Shown here piece after piece: positions 1 through 8,300 of a DNA stretch of 36,285 nt. The notes beneath the pieces are model-generated. The model was not told the origin of the DNA. It saw nothing but the letters and a program-made list of their open reading frames with translations, and did no database searches. Position 1 is the first letter of the stretch. The number at the start of each line of letters is the position of its first letter. This stretch comes from Meiothermus luteus (lineage in GTDB: Bacteria > Deinococcota > Deinococci > Deinococcales > Thermaceae): assembly GCF_003574085.1 (NCBI RefSeq), contig NZ_QWKZ01000018.1, positions 1 through 36,285 of the forward strand, given 5' to 3'. A program made the translations under genes and the position numbers.

Positions 1-199
1 TTACTGGGCCTGCTCTTCCTCTTTTTCTTCATCATCCTCCCAGCGCTCCAGGGCCTCCTGCGGCGGACGGCTGCGTCCTCTCGCCCGGGAGAGGAATCTC
101 GTCTGGCTCAAAGTCGGGGGGTATCTGCTGCCCCCGCCGCAGGAGGCCCTGGAGCGCTGGGAGGATGATGAAGAAAAAGAGGAAGAGCAGGCCCAGTAA
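1..199. repeat. Perfect 66-bp inverted repeat at window edge
   Basis: Bases 1-66 are the exact reverse complement of bases 134-199, separated by a 67-base unique loop (67-133). The right arm and loop read as part of a gene that starts at 214 on the minus strand, so the left arm appears to be a mirrored copy of coding sequence. A long, mismatch-free palindrome that begins exactly at base 1 is typical of a chimeric fold-back at a contig end. The palindrome could continue left of the window. A genuine genomic hairpin is less likely. Confidence 0.95.
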
Positions 200-214
200 G
201 TCGTCTAAACCCAT
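32..214 (-). CDS. Small membrane protein downstream of floA, 3' end replaced by fold-back
   Basis: The ATG at 214 has a good ribosome site (GGGGAGG, three bases before the start) and lies 10 bases after the floA stop, so it is probably the third gene of the nfeD-floA unit. The N-terminus is one hydrophobic helix (residues 6-23, rich in Leu and Phe), followed by a basic turn and an acidic, proline-rich tail. Only codons from 214 down to about 67 should be trusted. After that the frame enters the mirrored arm (1-66), where it reads a Gly/Ala-rich tail and stops at 32, so the natural C-terminus is missing. No family was recognised. Its position resembles Bacillus yqfB next to yqfA, but no sequence similarity is claimed. 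Confidence 0.55.
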   Translation of the reverse strand: MGLDDLLGLLFLFFFIILPALQGLLRRGQQIPPDFEPDEIPLPGERTQPSAAGGPGALGG

Positions 215-224
215 AAACCTCCCC

Positions 225-1226
225 TTAGCGTGTTCCGCTGGTGCCCGAACCGCCCTCGGGGATGTTGCCGCTGCTGGCTCGGCTGATGGACTCCCGCATA
301 TCCGTGTCGGCCTCTATGTTCTTGAGCTGGTAGTAGTCCATCACCCCCAGGCGCCCGCTCCGCAGAGCTTCGGCCAGCGCTAGGGGGACCGCGGCCTGGG
401 CCTCTACCAGCTTGGCCCGCATGGCCTCTACTAAAGCGGCATTTTCCTGCTCCAGAGCCACCGCCATGGCCCGGCGCTCCTCGGCCTTGGCCTGAGCGAT
501 CTTTTTATCCGCCTCGGCCTGGTCGGTGCGAAGCTGAGCGCCGATGTTCTTGCCCACGTCTACCTCGGCGATGTCCACAGAGAGGATCTCAAAGGCCGTA
601 CCCGCGTCTAGGCCTTTGGCCAGCACGGTCTTGGAGATGCGGTCGGGCTGTTCCAGCACCATCTTGTGGTCTTCCGATTGGCCGATGGAGGCCACGATGC
701 CCTCACCCACCCGGGCCACGATGGTTTCCTCCCCAGCCCCCCCCACCAGGCGGTCAATGTTGGCCCGCACGGTGATGCGGGCGGTCACCAGGAGTTGGAT
801 GCCGTCTTTGGCCATCCCAGCCACCGTGGGGCTGGTGATGACCTTAGGGTTGACCGAGAGCTTGACCGCCTCCAGCACATCCCGACCGGCCAGGTCTATA
901 GCCGCAGCCCGATCAAAGTTGAGCTTAATCCCTGCTTTGTCCGCAGCAATTAGGGCGTCTACCACCCGGTCTACGTTTCCTCCGGCCAGGTACTGCGCCT
1001 CGAGCTTGGCGGTTTCCACCGGGATACCCGCTTTGAAGGCCTTGATCATGGGGTTCACAATTTTGGCCGGGGGGATCCGGCGGAAGCGCATGCCCACCAA
1101 AGAGGTGAGGGGCACGTTGACCCCAGAGAAGAGCGCGGTGATCCAAAGGGGCACCGGGACCAGATAAAAGAAGAGAAAAACTGCCAACAGCGCGATACCG
1201 GCTAGGATTAAAGCACCTATCTCCAT
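225..1226 (-). CDS. floA: Flotillin-like protein FloA
   Basis: This 333-residue protein belongs to the bacterial flotillin FloA/YqfA (UPF0365) family, which organises lipid-ordered membrane microdomains. Residues 1-32 form an N-terminal membrane hairpin. The SPFH-like core follows, with conserved stretches around [13 protein letters not shown] and [10 protein letters not shown] helical region rich in Ala, Glu and Lys (about 230-285) precedes a Gly/Ser-rich tail. Length and order match the family. The ATG at 1226 is preceded by AGGAGGA at ideal spacing. It lies 43 bases downstream of the NfeD-type protease gene on the same strand, the usual pairing, which suggests co-transcription. Confidence 0.95.
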   Translation of the reverse strand: MEIGALILAGIALLAVFLFFYLVPVPLWITALFSGVNVPLTSLVGMRFRRIPPAKIVNPMIKAFKAGIPVETAKLEAQYLAGGNVDRVVDALIAADKAGIKLNFDRAAAIDLAGRDVLEAVKLSVNPKVITSPTVAGMAKDGIQLLVTARITVRANIDRLVGGAGEETIVARVGEGIVASIGQSEDHKMVLEQPDRISKTVLAKGLDAGTAFEILSVDIAEVDVGKNIGAQLRTDQAEADKKIAQAKAEERRAMAVALEQENAALVEAMRAKLVEAQAAVPLALAEALRSGRLGVMDYYQLKNIEADTDMRESISRASSGNIPEGGSGTSGTR

Positions 1227-1269
1227 GGAGTCCTCCTAAGGTCTTGCGGCTTAGCCTACCAGATATTGC

Positions 1270-2544
1270 CTAGCCCTCCACCTTGCGCACCACAACCCTT
1301 GGACCTTCCACCTGGATTACCCGGATGGTCTGCCCTCGGTCAATGAACTCCCCTAGGGTGACCACGTCCACCCGCCGGTCGCCGAACTGGGCGGTTCCAG
1401 CCGGACGCAGGTCGGTGAGCGCAGTGCCGATAGCCCCCAAAAGGGACTCCAGCTCGTTCTTTGGAGGAGCCACTTCTTCTACTGCGCTGCTCAGCACGAA
1501 GGGGCGGGCCACCCGGCCTTTGGGTAGGTAGCGGAACATCAGGAAGAGGCCCACCGCCAGCCCGATGATGGCGTAAGAGCCCACCTGCAGGGCCTCGTCC
1601 CCGAAGGTGAAGTAGATGGAGGCCCCAATCAGTCCGAGCCCCAGCAGGCCGGGGATGCCGAAGCCCGGGGTGACGAAAAGCTCAAAAGCCACCAGGAGCA
1701 GCCCGGCGAAAAGCAGGATGATGGTAAGGGCGCTGGAGAGCCCGGCCAGGTACCCTCCCAGGAAGAAGAGCCCCAAGGAGGTGAGGCCGATGATGGCAGG
1801 AATGAAGGTTCCCGGGGTGAAAAACTCCAGCACCAGCCCCAAGACGCCTACCGCCAGCAGTATGGCGGCGATGGTGGGGTCGGTGAGGAAGCGGGCCACC
1901 CGCACCTGGGGGCCCGGCTCGAGGGTTTCTATTTCGCTGCTGAAGCCCGCTTTCTCTAGGGCCGCCCGTAGGCTCGCCACCTCGGCGTCGGCCACCTTGA
2001 GCTCTACCGCTTTTTTAGCCGAGAGGGTCAGCGGCTCGCCTTTGGTGGTGATGCCCCGCACCTCTACCTCGGGGTCCACCATGGCCTCCGCGATGTTGGC
2101 TGGCCGCCCGCGGGCCTCGGCCACCGCACGGAACTTGCCTTTGAGCGCGGAGATAACCTTGCGATCGGCGGGGTTGGTGTTCTCCACCACCGGCGTAACC
2201 GTGATCGGCAGCGCTGCGCCGATGTTGGAGCCGGGCAGCATCATAATCTGCTGGGCAGCCAGTGAGATTAGGGCCCCCGCGGAGAAGGCGTTTTCTATCA
2301 CTGCCAAGGTAGGCACGCTGGAGGCCAGAATGCGGTCGGTGATGCGGATGGCGGCGTCTACCCGCCCTCCAGGGGTGTTGATGCGGAAGACCACCCCGCT
2401 GGCCCCCTCCCGCTCAGCCCGCGCCAGCGACTGCTCCACGAAGGTCGCCAAAGGTCCGTCAATGGTCCCCTCAATGGGGACGACATAGGTTCGCGCCTGT
2501 GCCAGGCCGGCAAGCAACAGCAAGGCGAAAATTAGGTTTCTCAC
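1270..2544 (-). CDS. NfeD-family membrane-bound ClpP-class serine protease (long form)
   Basis: This 424-residue protein is the long NfeD/YqeZ type. It has a signal peptide (residues 1-17, ending AQA), a ClpP-fold protease domain, four or five membrane helices (about 215-335) and a C-terminal OB-fold NfeD domain (about 360-424). By comparison with the Pyrococcus 1510-N protease, the likely catalytic Ser is S88 in NAFSAGAL, with the Lys near K135 in SALKGKF. Long NfeD proteins pair with flotillins such as the adjacent floA, and are thought to act in membrane quality control. The GTG start at 2544 has no Shine-Dalgarno sequence but lies 7 bases after a TAAGAT box, so the transcript is probably leaderless. 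Confidence 0.93.
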   Translation of the reverse strand: MRNLIFALLLLAGLAQARTYVVPIEGTIDGPLATFVEQSLARAEREGASGVVFRINTPGGRVDAAIRITDRILASSVPTLAVIENAFSAGALISLAAQQIMMLPGSNIGAALPITVTPVVENTNPADRKVISALKGKFRAVAEARGRPANIAEAMVDPEVEVRGITTKGEPLTLSAKKAVELKVADAEVASLRAALEKAGFSSEIETLEPGPQVRVARFLTDPTIAAILLAVGVLGLVLEFFTPGTFIPAIIGLTSLGLFFLGGYLAGLSSALTIILLFAGLLLVAFELFVTPGFGIPGLLGLGLIGASIYFTFGDEALQVGSYAIIGLAVGLFLMFRYLPKGRVARPFVLSSAVEEVAPPKNELESLLGAIGTALTDLRPAGTAQFGDRRVDVVTLGEFIDRGQTIRVIQVEGPRVVVRKVEG

Positions 2545-2551
2545 CAGCTTT

Positions 2552-2582
2552 ATCTTAGCAAGCCGAGCTGGTGGGAGTGTAA
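2552..2582 (-). promoter_or_regulatory. Leaderless promoter of the nfeD-floA unit
   Basis: On the minus strand a TAAGAT -10 box (2552-2557) ends 7 bases before the GTG of the NfeD gene. A TTACAC element (2577-2582) lies 19 bases further up as a weak -35. Transcription would begin at or next to the start codon, a common arrangement in Deinococcus-Thermus. The promoter faces away from that of aroE. Confidence 0.55.
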
Positions 2583-2598
2583 GGTGGGGGCGGCTGCC

Positions 2599-2627
2599 TG
2601 GGCAAGCCTACCTTGGTGGCGTAGAAT
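2599..2627 (+). promoter_or_regulatory. Leaderless promoter of aroE
   Basis: TGGGCA (2599-2604, four of six consensus -35 positions), a 17-base spacer and TAGAAT (2622-2627, -10) are followed after 6 bases by the GTG of aroE. There is no Shine-Dalgarno sequence between, so the mRNA should be leaderless. Confidence 0.6.
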
Positions 2628-2633
2628 CCTCCT

Positions 2634-3449
2634 GTGAAGCTGGGTTTGATAGGCTTTCCTTTGCGCCACACGGTCTCCCCGGCCATGCAGGAGGCGGCCT
2701 TGAGGGCGGCGGGGCTTCGGGGTTCCTATCGGCCGCTGGAAACCCCCCCGGAGGGATTGAGGGATCGGCTTCAGGAGGTGCGGCGGGAGTATACAGGGGT
2801 CAACGTCACCATTCCCCACAAGGAAAGCGTGCTGGATTGGATTGATGCCATGAGCCCGGAGGCTCGAGCCATCGGGGCGGTGAACACCATACAGGTAAAG
2901 GACGGCAAATTAATCGGCCACAACACCGATGCACCGGGGTTCATAGCTGCCTTGGGGGAGGCCGGCGTGGTGTACCGGGGGAAGAGGGCCCTGGTCCTAG
3001 GGGCTGGGGGTGCTGCCCGGGCGGTGGTCTATGCCCTGCGGGAAGGAGGGGCCTACGTGGGCGTGCACAACCGCAGCTTGGAGCGGGCCCAGGCCCTTTG
3101 CCGGGACCTGGGGGCCTACCCGGTTACCGAGGCTGACCTCGAGGCCGCGGTGGAGGGCTGCGACCTCTTGGTCAACGCTACCAGCGTGGGGATGAAAGAC
3201 CCCCATGCCTCTCCCTTGCCAAGGGGGCTTTTGCCTCGCTGGGGAACGGTGGTGGACATCGTCTACAACCCCCTTCAGACCCGCCTTTTGCGCGAGGCGG
3301 CCGAGGCCGGGCTGCCTACCTTAGGGGGGGTGCCCATGCTGGTCTGGCAGGGGGCCTTGGCCTTTGAACTGTGGACTGGCCGCAGGGCCGATGTGGAGGC
3401 GATGTATCAGGCTGCCCTGGCGGTGCTTGAGGGCCCCTCTAGACTGTGA
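2634..3449 (+). CDS. aroE: Shikimate dehydrogenase AroE
   Basis: This 271-residue enzyme reduces 3-dehydroshikimate to shikimate with NADPH in aromatic amino-acid synthesis. The family hallmarks are all present: the RHTVSP substrate loop (residues 11-16), catalytic Lys63 in NVTIPHKE, Asn84 in GAVNT, Asp99 in GHNTDAPGF, and the nucleotide-binding glycine loop LGAGGAARAV around 121-131. The GTG at 2634 gives the canonical N-terminus (MKLGLIGFPLRH) and sits 6 bases after a -10 box. The gene stands alone, divergent from nfeD and convergent with rnj. Its stop codon lies inside a terminator hairpin. Confidence 0.96.
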   Translation: MKLGLIGFPLRHTVSPAMQEAALRAAGLRGSYRPLETPPEGLRDRLQEVRREYTGVNVTIPHKESVLDWIDAMSPEARAIGAVNTIQVKDGKLIGHNTDAPGFIAALGEAGVVYRGKRALVLGAGGAARAVVYALREGGAYVGVHNRSLERAQALCRDLGAYPVTEADLEAAVEGCDLLVNATSVGMKDPHASPLPRGLLPRWGTVVDIVYNPLQTRLLREAAEAGLPTLGGVPMLVWQGALAFELWTGRRADVEAMYQAALAVLEGPSRL

Positions 3450-3458
3450 GGGGCCTTT
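3432..3458 (+). terminator. Hairpin terminator overlapping the aroE stop
   Basis: GGCCCCTC (3432-3439) pairs perfectly with GAGGGGCC (3448-3455) around an 8-base loop, followed by TTT. The aroE TGA (3447-3449) is at the loop/3'-arm boundary. The T-tract is short, so efficiency is uncertain. Read on the minus strand it would also sit just past the rnj stop. Confidence 0.55.
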
Positions 3459-5187
3459 AGCCTTGTATCACGATGGGCAAAATCACCGGGTTTCGGCCGG
3501 TGTTCTTGGCGATGAACTTCTTGACCGGGTAGTAGATGTCGTCGCGGATTTCCTCCAGGCGCTTTTTCTCCCGCATGCCCCGGTGGAGAGAGTCTAGGGC
3601 CATCCTCCGCACCTCGCCCAAAAGCCGCTCCCCAGCCTTCACAAAGCCCTTGGAAATCACCTCTACCAGCGGGTCGCGGCTCACCAGCGCGGTGATGACC
3701 ACCACCCCTTCAGCGGCCATGTGGTTGCGGTCCTCCAGTATCTCGTCGGTGATGTCGCCCACCCCCAGGCCGTCCACGTAAAGCTGCCCATGGGGTACCT
3801 TTCCGTCAAACTCAATGTGGTCGGAGCTGAGCCGGATGAGACGGCCGTTTTCCGGGATGAGGACCTTTTCCGGAGGGTTGGGCAGACTTTCCGCCAACCA
3901 CTTGAAGTTGACCTGGTGCCGTACCTCGCCGTGCCAGGGCAGGAGGAAGCGGGGCCGGGCCAGGTTCAGCACGGTTTTTAGCTCCTCGTGGCTGGCGTGG
4001 CCCGAGGCGTGAACCTTGTAGCGGGGCGGGTAGAACACGTAGGCCCCTAGGGCGTACAGGCGGTTAATCATGGTGTTCACCGCCTCCTCGTTTCCGGGAA
4101 TGGGGCTGCTGCTCAGGATGACCGTATCCCCCTCTTTGATGGCGATTTTGGCGTGGTTCCCCGAGGCCAGGCGGGATAGGGCGGCCTCGGGCTGGCCCTG
4201 GGAGCCGGTGGCGATGACCAGCACCTGCTCATCCGGAAGGTCTTTGATTTCATCTAGGGTGTAGAAGCGGTCTTTTTGCTTGAAGTAGCCCAGCTCGAGC
4301 GCGATTCGCGCGTATTTGAGCATTGAGCGTCCTTCCACCGCGATTTTCCGCCCATACTTTTCCCCTGCGCTGACCACCGACTGGATGCGGTGAATGTGGG
4401 AGGCGAAGGTGGTGACGAAGATGCGCCCCTTGGCCGCACCGATGACCTTGTCCAGCTCCTCGGCCACCTCGCTCTCGCTGGGGGTGGTGCCAGGCCGCTC
4501 GCCGTTGGTGGAGTCGGCGATTAGGCAGAGCACCCCTTCAGCCCCGGCCTGAGCGATCTTTTCCAGGTGAGAGGTCTGGCCGTCAATGGGCCGCGGGTCC
4601 AGCTTGAAGTCGCCGGTATGGACGATTTTGCCAACCGGGGTGTGGATGACCATCCCAAAGTTGTCGGGGATGGAGTGGGTCATCCGGAAGAGGTCTAGAA
4701 GGAAGTAGCGACCGATGCGGATGCGGTCGTCTGTGGAGACCTCCTTGAAGTTGTACTCGCCCGGATTGATGCCAAATTCCTCCAGCTTTCCCCGGACCAG
4801 GCCCAGGGTGAGCCGGGCCCCGTAGATCGGCACTTTGGGGAGCTGCGGGAGGAGGTAGGGCAGGGCCCCGATGTGGTCCTCGTGTCCGTGGGTGAGCACC
4901 CATCCTTTGATCAGGTCCTTGTTTTGGATCAGGTAGTCAATCCGAGGGATGACGATGTCCACCCCCAGCATGTGCTCGTCGGGGAAGGCCAGCCCCCCGT
5001 CAACGACGAACACCTCATCTTCGTAGCGGAACACGGTGATGTTTTTTCCAATCTCTCCGGTCCCGCCGAGAAAGACGATTTCAACAGACCCACCCGGCTT
5101 GCCTAGGAGGATAGGTTCCTTGGGTTTTGGCCGGGGTTGCCGGCGGCGCGGCCCCCGAGGACGAACGGCGTTGGAACTCTCATTCAT
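3457..5187 (-). CDS. rnj: Ribonuclease J
   Basis: This 576-residue metallo-beta-lactamase/beta-CASP nuclease matures and degrades RNA with both endo- and 5'-exonuclease activity. Residues 1-25 form a very basic, proline-rich extension (PRGPRRRQPRPKPKEP). The metal-binding motif HGHEDH is at 100-105, with further ligands in the THSIPD and HTGDFKLD segments. The beta-CASP motifs follow (around GRSM, SSSPIPGNE and HASGHASHEELK), then the C-terminal dimerisation domain. Its size is normal for RNase J. The ATG at 5187 has AGGAG five bases upstream. It lies 74 bases after pnp on the same strand, so the cell's two 5'- and 3'-directed RNA-decay enzymes are probably expressed together. Confidence 0.96.
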   Translation of the reverse strand: MNESSNAVRPRGPRRRQPRPKPKEPILLGKPGGSVEIVFLGGTGEIGKNITVFRYEDEVFVVDGGLAFPDEHMLGVDIVIPRIDYLIQNKDLIKGWVLTHGHEDHIGALPYLLPQLPKVPIYGARLTLGLVRGKLEEFGINPGEYNFKEVSTDDRIRIGRYFLLDLFRMTHSIPDNFGMVIHTPVGKIVHTGDFKLDPRPIDGQTSHLEKIAQAGAEGVLCLIADSTNGERPGTTPSESEVAEELDKVIGAAKGRIFVTTFASHIHRIQSVVSAGEKYGRKIAVEGRSMLKYARIALELGYFKQKDRFYTLDEIKDLPDEQVLVIATGSQGQPEAALSRLASGNHAKIAIKEGDTVILSSSPIPGNEEAVNTMINRLYALGAYVFYPPRYKVHASGHASHEELKTVLNLARPRFLLPWHGEVRHQVNFKWLAESLPNPPEKVLIPENGRLIRLSSDHIEFDGKVPHGQLYVDGLGVGDITDEILEDRNHMAAEGVVVITALVSRDPLVEVISKGFVKAGERLLGEVRRMALDSLHRGMREKKRLEEIRDDIYYPVKKFIAKNTGRNPVILPIVIQG

Positions 5188-5261
5188 GTTTTCTCCTGCG
5201 ACGACCCCGGAACGGCTTGCCCCGAGGAGGCATAACTGCGCGAACGCGCGCGGCCTGTAGA
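5188..5261 (-). other. pnp-rnj intercistronic spacer with GC hairpin
   Basis: The spacer contains a compact GC-rich hairpin (about 5233-5246 on the plus strand: GCGCG arms around a 4-base loop) and no T-tract or recognisable promoter, so it looks like an RNA processing or stability element inside one transcript, not a terminator. Confidence 0.3.
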
Positions 5262-7400
5262 CTAGCGTTTGGCCGGGCGTCGGGGCACGATTCCTTCCAG
5301 CTCCGGTCGGATGAGGTCAACCCGCCCCTGCTCGTCAATGCTGTTGACTTTGACCCGCACCTTTTGGCCGAGCTTTAGCACATCCTCCACCCGTTCTACC
5401 CGCCCTTTGGCGAGCTGGCTGATGTGAAGGAGACCGTCCTTGCCCGGCAGGATTTCCACGAAGGCCCCGAAGTTGGTGATCCGGGTTACGGTGCCCTCGT
5501 ATATCTCACCCACTTTGGCCTCCGCGGTGAGGCTTAGGATGCGCTTTTTGGCCTCTTCAGCAGCGGCGGCGTTGGAGCTGTAGATGCGGATGGTACCGTC
5601 TTGCTCAATGTCAATCTCCACCCCCAGCTCCTCGAGCTGACGGATGTTCTTGCCGCCAGGGCCAATGATGAGCCCGATTTTTTCCGGGCTTACCTTGAGC
5701 GCGAGGATGCGCGGCACATGGGGCTTCATCTCGGCGCGGTGGGTGGGGAGGGCCCGTTCCATAAGCTCCAGGATATGCAGCCGGGCTTCGCGGGCTTGGT
5801 AAAGGGCTTGGCGCATCAGTTCGGGAGAGAGGCCCTTGATTTTGATGTCCATCTGCAGCGCGGTGACCCCATCGCGAGTTCCGGTCACCTTGAAGTCCAT
5901 GTCGCCCAAGGCATCTTCCAACCCCAGGATGTCGGTGAGCACCACTGCCCGTTCTCCTTCCTTCACCAACCCCATGGCCACCCCGGCCACGTGTTTTTTG
6001 AGCGGTACCCCGGCGTCTAGAAGGGCCAAGCAGCCCGCGCAGACCGTGGCCATGCTGGAAGAACCGTTGGACTCCAGCACATCCCCCACCACCCGGATGG
6101 TGTAGGGGAACTCCTCTTGGCTGGGCAGCACTGCCTTGAGGCCGCGCTTGGCCAGGTTGCCGTGCCCTACCTCTCGGCGGCTTACCCCGCGCAGCCGCCG
6201 CACCTCGCCGGTGGAGTAGGGGGGGAAGTTGTAGTGGACCAAAAAGGGGTCTTCGGTCTCAATGCCCAGGTCGTCCACGAGCTGGGCGTCCTGGCCGGTA
6301 CCCAGGGTCACCACCCCCAGCACCTGCGTTTCACCCCTGGTGAAGAGGGCTGAGCCGTGGGCCTTGGGCAGGACGTCGGTCTCTATCCAGATGGGCCGCA
6401 CCTCCTTAGGGGTGCGTCCGTCTGCCCGGCGGTTTTCCTCTAGGATAAGGCGGCGCAGCTCTTTGCGGATCACCTCATCAAAGGCCCCGGACACCTGCTT
6501 GCGCCGCAGGGGGTCTACCGTGCCGTCCTCAGCGGGGGGGGCGAACTCCTCTACCAGCGCTTGGGCGAAGGCCTCCAAAGCCTTGGAGCGCTCGCCCTTA
6601 GAGGCGGTCTGCAGTACGCTGGAGAGGCCCTTTTCCATGGCTCGCTGGTAGAGGGCGGCCTGGGCTTCGGCCTCGAGCCCGGCGGGAGGGGTAAAGGAAA
6701 ACTTTTCTTTGCCCAGCTCGCTGCGCATCTGCTCCTGCAGGGCCAGGATGGGCTGCATGGCTTGGTGGGCGAACTCCAAGGCCTCCACTAGCTTATCCTC
6801 CGAAACTTCCTGGGCGGCGGCCTCTACCATGATGATGGCGTCCTTGGAGCCAGCCACCACCAGGTCAAGCCGGCTTTCCTCCTGGGCGGTAGGGTTCAGC
6901 ACCAGCCGGTCGCCCTGCAGGCCTATCCGAACCGCTGCGATGGGGCCTTCCCAGGGGATGTCGGAGAGCATCAGGGCGGCACTGGCGGCGATGGGACCCA
7001 GGATGTCCGGGGTGTTTTCCTGGTCGGCTGAGAGTACCGTGATGATGACCTGCACCTCGTGTCGGAAGCCCTTAGGGAAGAGGGGGCGGATGGGCCGGTC
7101 GGTTAGGCGGGCCGATAGAATGGCCTTTTCGCCGGGCCGGCCCTCCCGACGCATGAAGCTACCGGGGATACGCCCTACGGCGTAGTGGCGCTCCTCAAAT
7201 TCCACCGTGAGGGGTAGAAAGTCGGCCTCAATGGGGTTCTCGGAGGCCTGAGCGGTGGCCATGACCACGGTGTCGCCGTAGCGTACCCAGACCGAGCCCG
7301 AGACCTGTTTGGCGTACTTTCCTGTTTCGATGCTCAGGGTGCGGCCCCCCAGCTCCACGCTGTAGCGCTTGCCTTGGGGTACTGGACTGGCTTGATTCAT
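5262..7400 (-). CDS. pnp: Polynucleotide phosphorylase
   Basis: This 712-residue enzyme degrades RNA 3' to 5' by phosphorolysis. The order is standard: first RNase PH core (about 10-140), helical linker (145-230), second RNase PH core (about 320-545) with the catalytic acidic cluster around [15 protein letters not shown] domain (about 555-610; [11 protein letters not shown]) and S1 domain (about 625-690; [15 protein letters not shown]). The ATG at 7400 is preferred to an in-frame TTG at 7412 because GGGAG lies five bases before it and [13 protein letters not shown] leads into the conserved start of the core. It lies downstream of rpsO, separated by a strong terminator and a 180-base leader, and upstream of rnj. 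Confidence 0.97.
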   Translation of the reverse strand: MNQASPVPQGKRYSVELGGRTLSIETGKYAKQVSGSVWVRYGDTVVMATAQASENPIEADFLPLTVEFEERHYAVGRIPGSFMRREGRPGEKAILSARLTDRPIRPLFPKGFRHEVQVIITVLSADQENTPDILGPIAASAALMLSDIPWEGPIAAVRIGLQGDRLVLNPTAQEESRLDLVVAGSKDAIIMVEAAAQEVSEDKLVEALEFAHQAMQPILALQEQMRSELGKEKFSFTPPAGLEAEAQAALYQRAMEKGLSSVLQTASKGERSKALEAFAQALVEEFAPPAEDGTVDPLRRKQVSGAFDEVIRKELRRLILEENRRADGRTPKEVRPIWIETDVLPKAHGSALFTRGETQVLGVVTLGTGQDAQLVDDLGIETEDPFLVHYNFPPYSTGEVRRLRGVSRREVGHGNLAKRGLKAVLPSQEEFPYTIRVVGDVLESNGSSSMATVCAGCLALLDAGVPLKKHVAGVAMGLVKEGERAVVLTDILGLEDALGDMDFKVTGTRDGVTALQMDIKIKGLSPELMRQALYQAREARLHILELMERALPTHRAEMKPHVPRILALKVSPEKIGLIIGPGGKNIRQLEELGVEIDIEQDGTIRIYSSNAAAAEEAKKRILSLTAEAKVGEIYEGTVTRITNFGAFVEILPGKDGLLHISQLAKGRVERVEDVLKLGQKVRVKVNSIDEQGRVDLIRPELEGIVPRRPAKR

Positions 7401-7420
7401 GGCGGCTCCCAATAGCCCAG

Positions 7421-7440
7421 ATTATGCGCTGGGCGCGCAT
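7421..7440 (-). promoter_or_regulatory. Putative -10 box and inverted repeat in the pnp leader
   Basis: On the minus strand CATAAT (7421-7426) matches five of six -10 positions and overlaps a perfect inverted repeat with 6-bp arms (ATGCGC at 7424-7429, GCGCAT at 7435-7440, 5-base spacer), about 20 bases before the pnp SD. I could not find a convincing -35. It could be a promoter with an operator, or an RNA hairpin for PNPase autocontrol. The remaining leader (7441-7582) shows nothing else I can support. Confidence 0.3.
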
Positions 7441-7582
7441 TGTTTTCATCGCTCTAACTTGTTCTTGCCTGGCCGGCTTTGCACGTTGCCCGTGCTGCAT
7501 ACGATCAAAACCGCTTTCCTAACACCAAGACACCAGCGGAGCCATACCCCGGCCCCGCCTACCTTGCTAAGTCCATTGTACA

Positions 7583-7615
7583 TGAAAATCCCCGGGGGCA
7601 ACCCCGGGGCTTTTT
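7583..7615 (-). terminator. Strong bidirectional intrinsic terminator after rpsO
   Basis: CCCCGGGG (7590-7597) and CCCCGGGG (7602-7609) form an 8-bp perfect stem with a GCAA tetraloop as read on plus. On the minus strand it is followed by ATTTTC, and on the plus strand by CTTTTT. It sits just past the rpsO stop codon, and should end or attenuate rpsO transcripts before pnp. Confidence 0.88.
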
Positions 7616-7884
7616 CACTTGCGGAGACCTAGCTTCTCAATGAGGGCCTTGTAGCGCGCCTCATCTTTTCTTTCCAGGTATCGCAGAAGCCGCTTGCGCT
7701 GACCCACCAGCATGAGAAGGCCCCGCTTGGCGGACATGTCCTTTTTGTTGGTGGTCAGATGGGCCGAAAGGCGGTTGATGCGCTCGGTCAGAAGAGCCAC
7801 CTGCACCTCGGTAGAGCCAGTATCGCCGGGCTTTTGCGCGTGCTGCTCAATGATACGGGCTTTTTCCTCACTAGTAAAGGGCAT
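7615..7884 (-). CDS. rpsO: 30S ribosomal protein S15
   Basis: This 89-residue protein is a full-length S15. The characteristic GDTGSTEVQVALLTERI and the RKRLLRYLERKD segment that binds the central domain of 16S rRNA are present. The ATG at 7884 has GAGGTG upstream. It is transcribed from a near-consensus promoter with a structured leader of about 60 nt. The downstream order rpsO-pnp-rnj places ribosome assembly beside RNA decay, as in many bacteria. Confidence 0.97.
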   Translation of the reverse strand: MPFTSEEKARIIEQHAQKPGDTGSTEVQVALLTERINRLSAHLTTNKKDMSAKRGLLMLVGQRKRLLRYLERKDEARYKALIEKLGLRK

Positions 7885-7952
7885 TTTTCACCTCGCCAGG
7901 CAAGCCTTAGCTGACTCGCCAAGGCTCCCTCAAGCCCTTACCGGGCCAACTA
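7885..7952 (-). promoter_or_regulatory. Structured 5' leader of rpsO, candidate S15 autoregulatory site
   Basis: The leader between promoter and ATG contains AGCCTT and AAGGCT arms (6 bp around a 12-base loop) and repeated GGCGAG segments near the ribosome site, so several pairings are possible. S15 of Thermus thermophilus is known to repress its own translation by binding an rRNA-like fold in its mRNA. That this leader makes the same fold is inference. Confidence 0.45.
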
Positions 7953-7981
7953 AGTATAGGGTGGCCCTTTGCTTGGGTCAA
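7953..7981 (-). promoter_or_regulatory. Near-consensus sigma-A promoter of rpsO
   Basis: On the minus strand TTGACC (7976-7981), a 17-base spacer and TATACT (7953-7958) give a -35/-10 pair with five of six matches in each box. Transcription should begin near 7946, leaving a leader of about 62 nt. This is the best promoter in the window. Confidence 0.85.
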
Positions 7982-7991
7982 GCGGGTGTAA

Positions 7992-8017
7992 TCGGTCAGC
8001 CCATTTGGGATGACCGA
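7992..8017. repeat. Stem-loop upstream of the rpsO promoter
   Basis: TCGGTCA (7992-7998) pairs with TGACCGA (8011-8017). Inside, CCC/GGG pair across an ATTT loop with a single mismatch, giving an almost continuous 11-bp hairpin. No T-tract follows on either strand. It lies 10 bases beyond the -35 box, so it may be an operator or a remnant of a terminator from the decayed genes to its right. Confidence 0.5.
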
Positions 8018-8140
8018 CGATTCCTACCGACCCTGTGGGGAAACTGCTGGGGGAGAGAGGCGAACACGGAGGGAAGCGGCGTTAGTCAATACACAAAGCC
8101 CTCGAGCCTCCGGCTAACCCGAGCCTCGGGAGGGATCCCA

Positions 8141-8300
8141 ATGAAAAAGTGGATTTGGACTGCTGTTTATCGGGGTTGTCTTGGCGCAGGTGGCCAGCCT
8201 GGCGGAGAATATTCGCGGCTATGCAAGCTGGACGCAGGTGAATGTGAACAAAATCAACACCGCCGGCGCCCACCCCTTACCTCGAGGGCTTTTAGCTTGA
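8141..8300 (+). pseudogene. Frameshifted remnant of a small secreted protein gene
   Basis: An ATG at 8141 with GGGAGG seven bases upstream begins MKKWIWT. One frame later, from 8163, the sequence reads a signal-peptide core and mature start (LFIGVVLAQVASLAENIRGY, then SWTQVNVNKINTAGAHP) until TGA at 8298. Removing one frameshift after codon 7 restores a normal signal peptide with an Ala-rich cleavage region. The C-terminal part is gone, replaced by the end of a Crp-like remnant on the other strand. The SWTQVN segment is loosely like cytochrome P460-type periplasmic proteins, but this is only a guess. Confidence 0.55.

Noticed and set aside
1616-2488. 290-codon plus-strand frame inside nfeD
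   Set aside because: Antisense shadow, rich in Ser, Pro and Arg. The minus-strand frame has a signal peptide, ClpP motifs and an NfeD domain.
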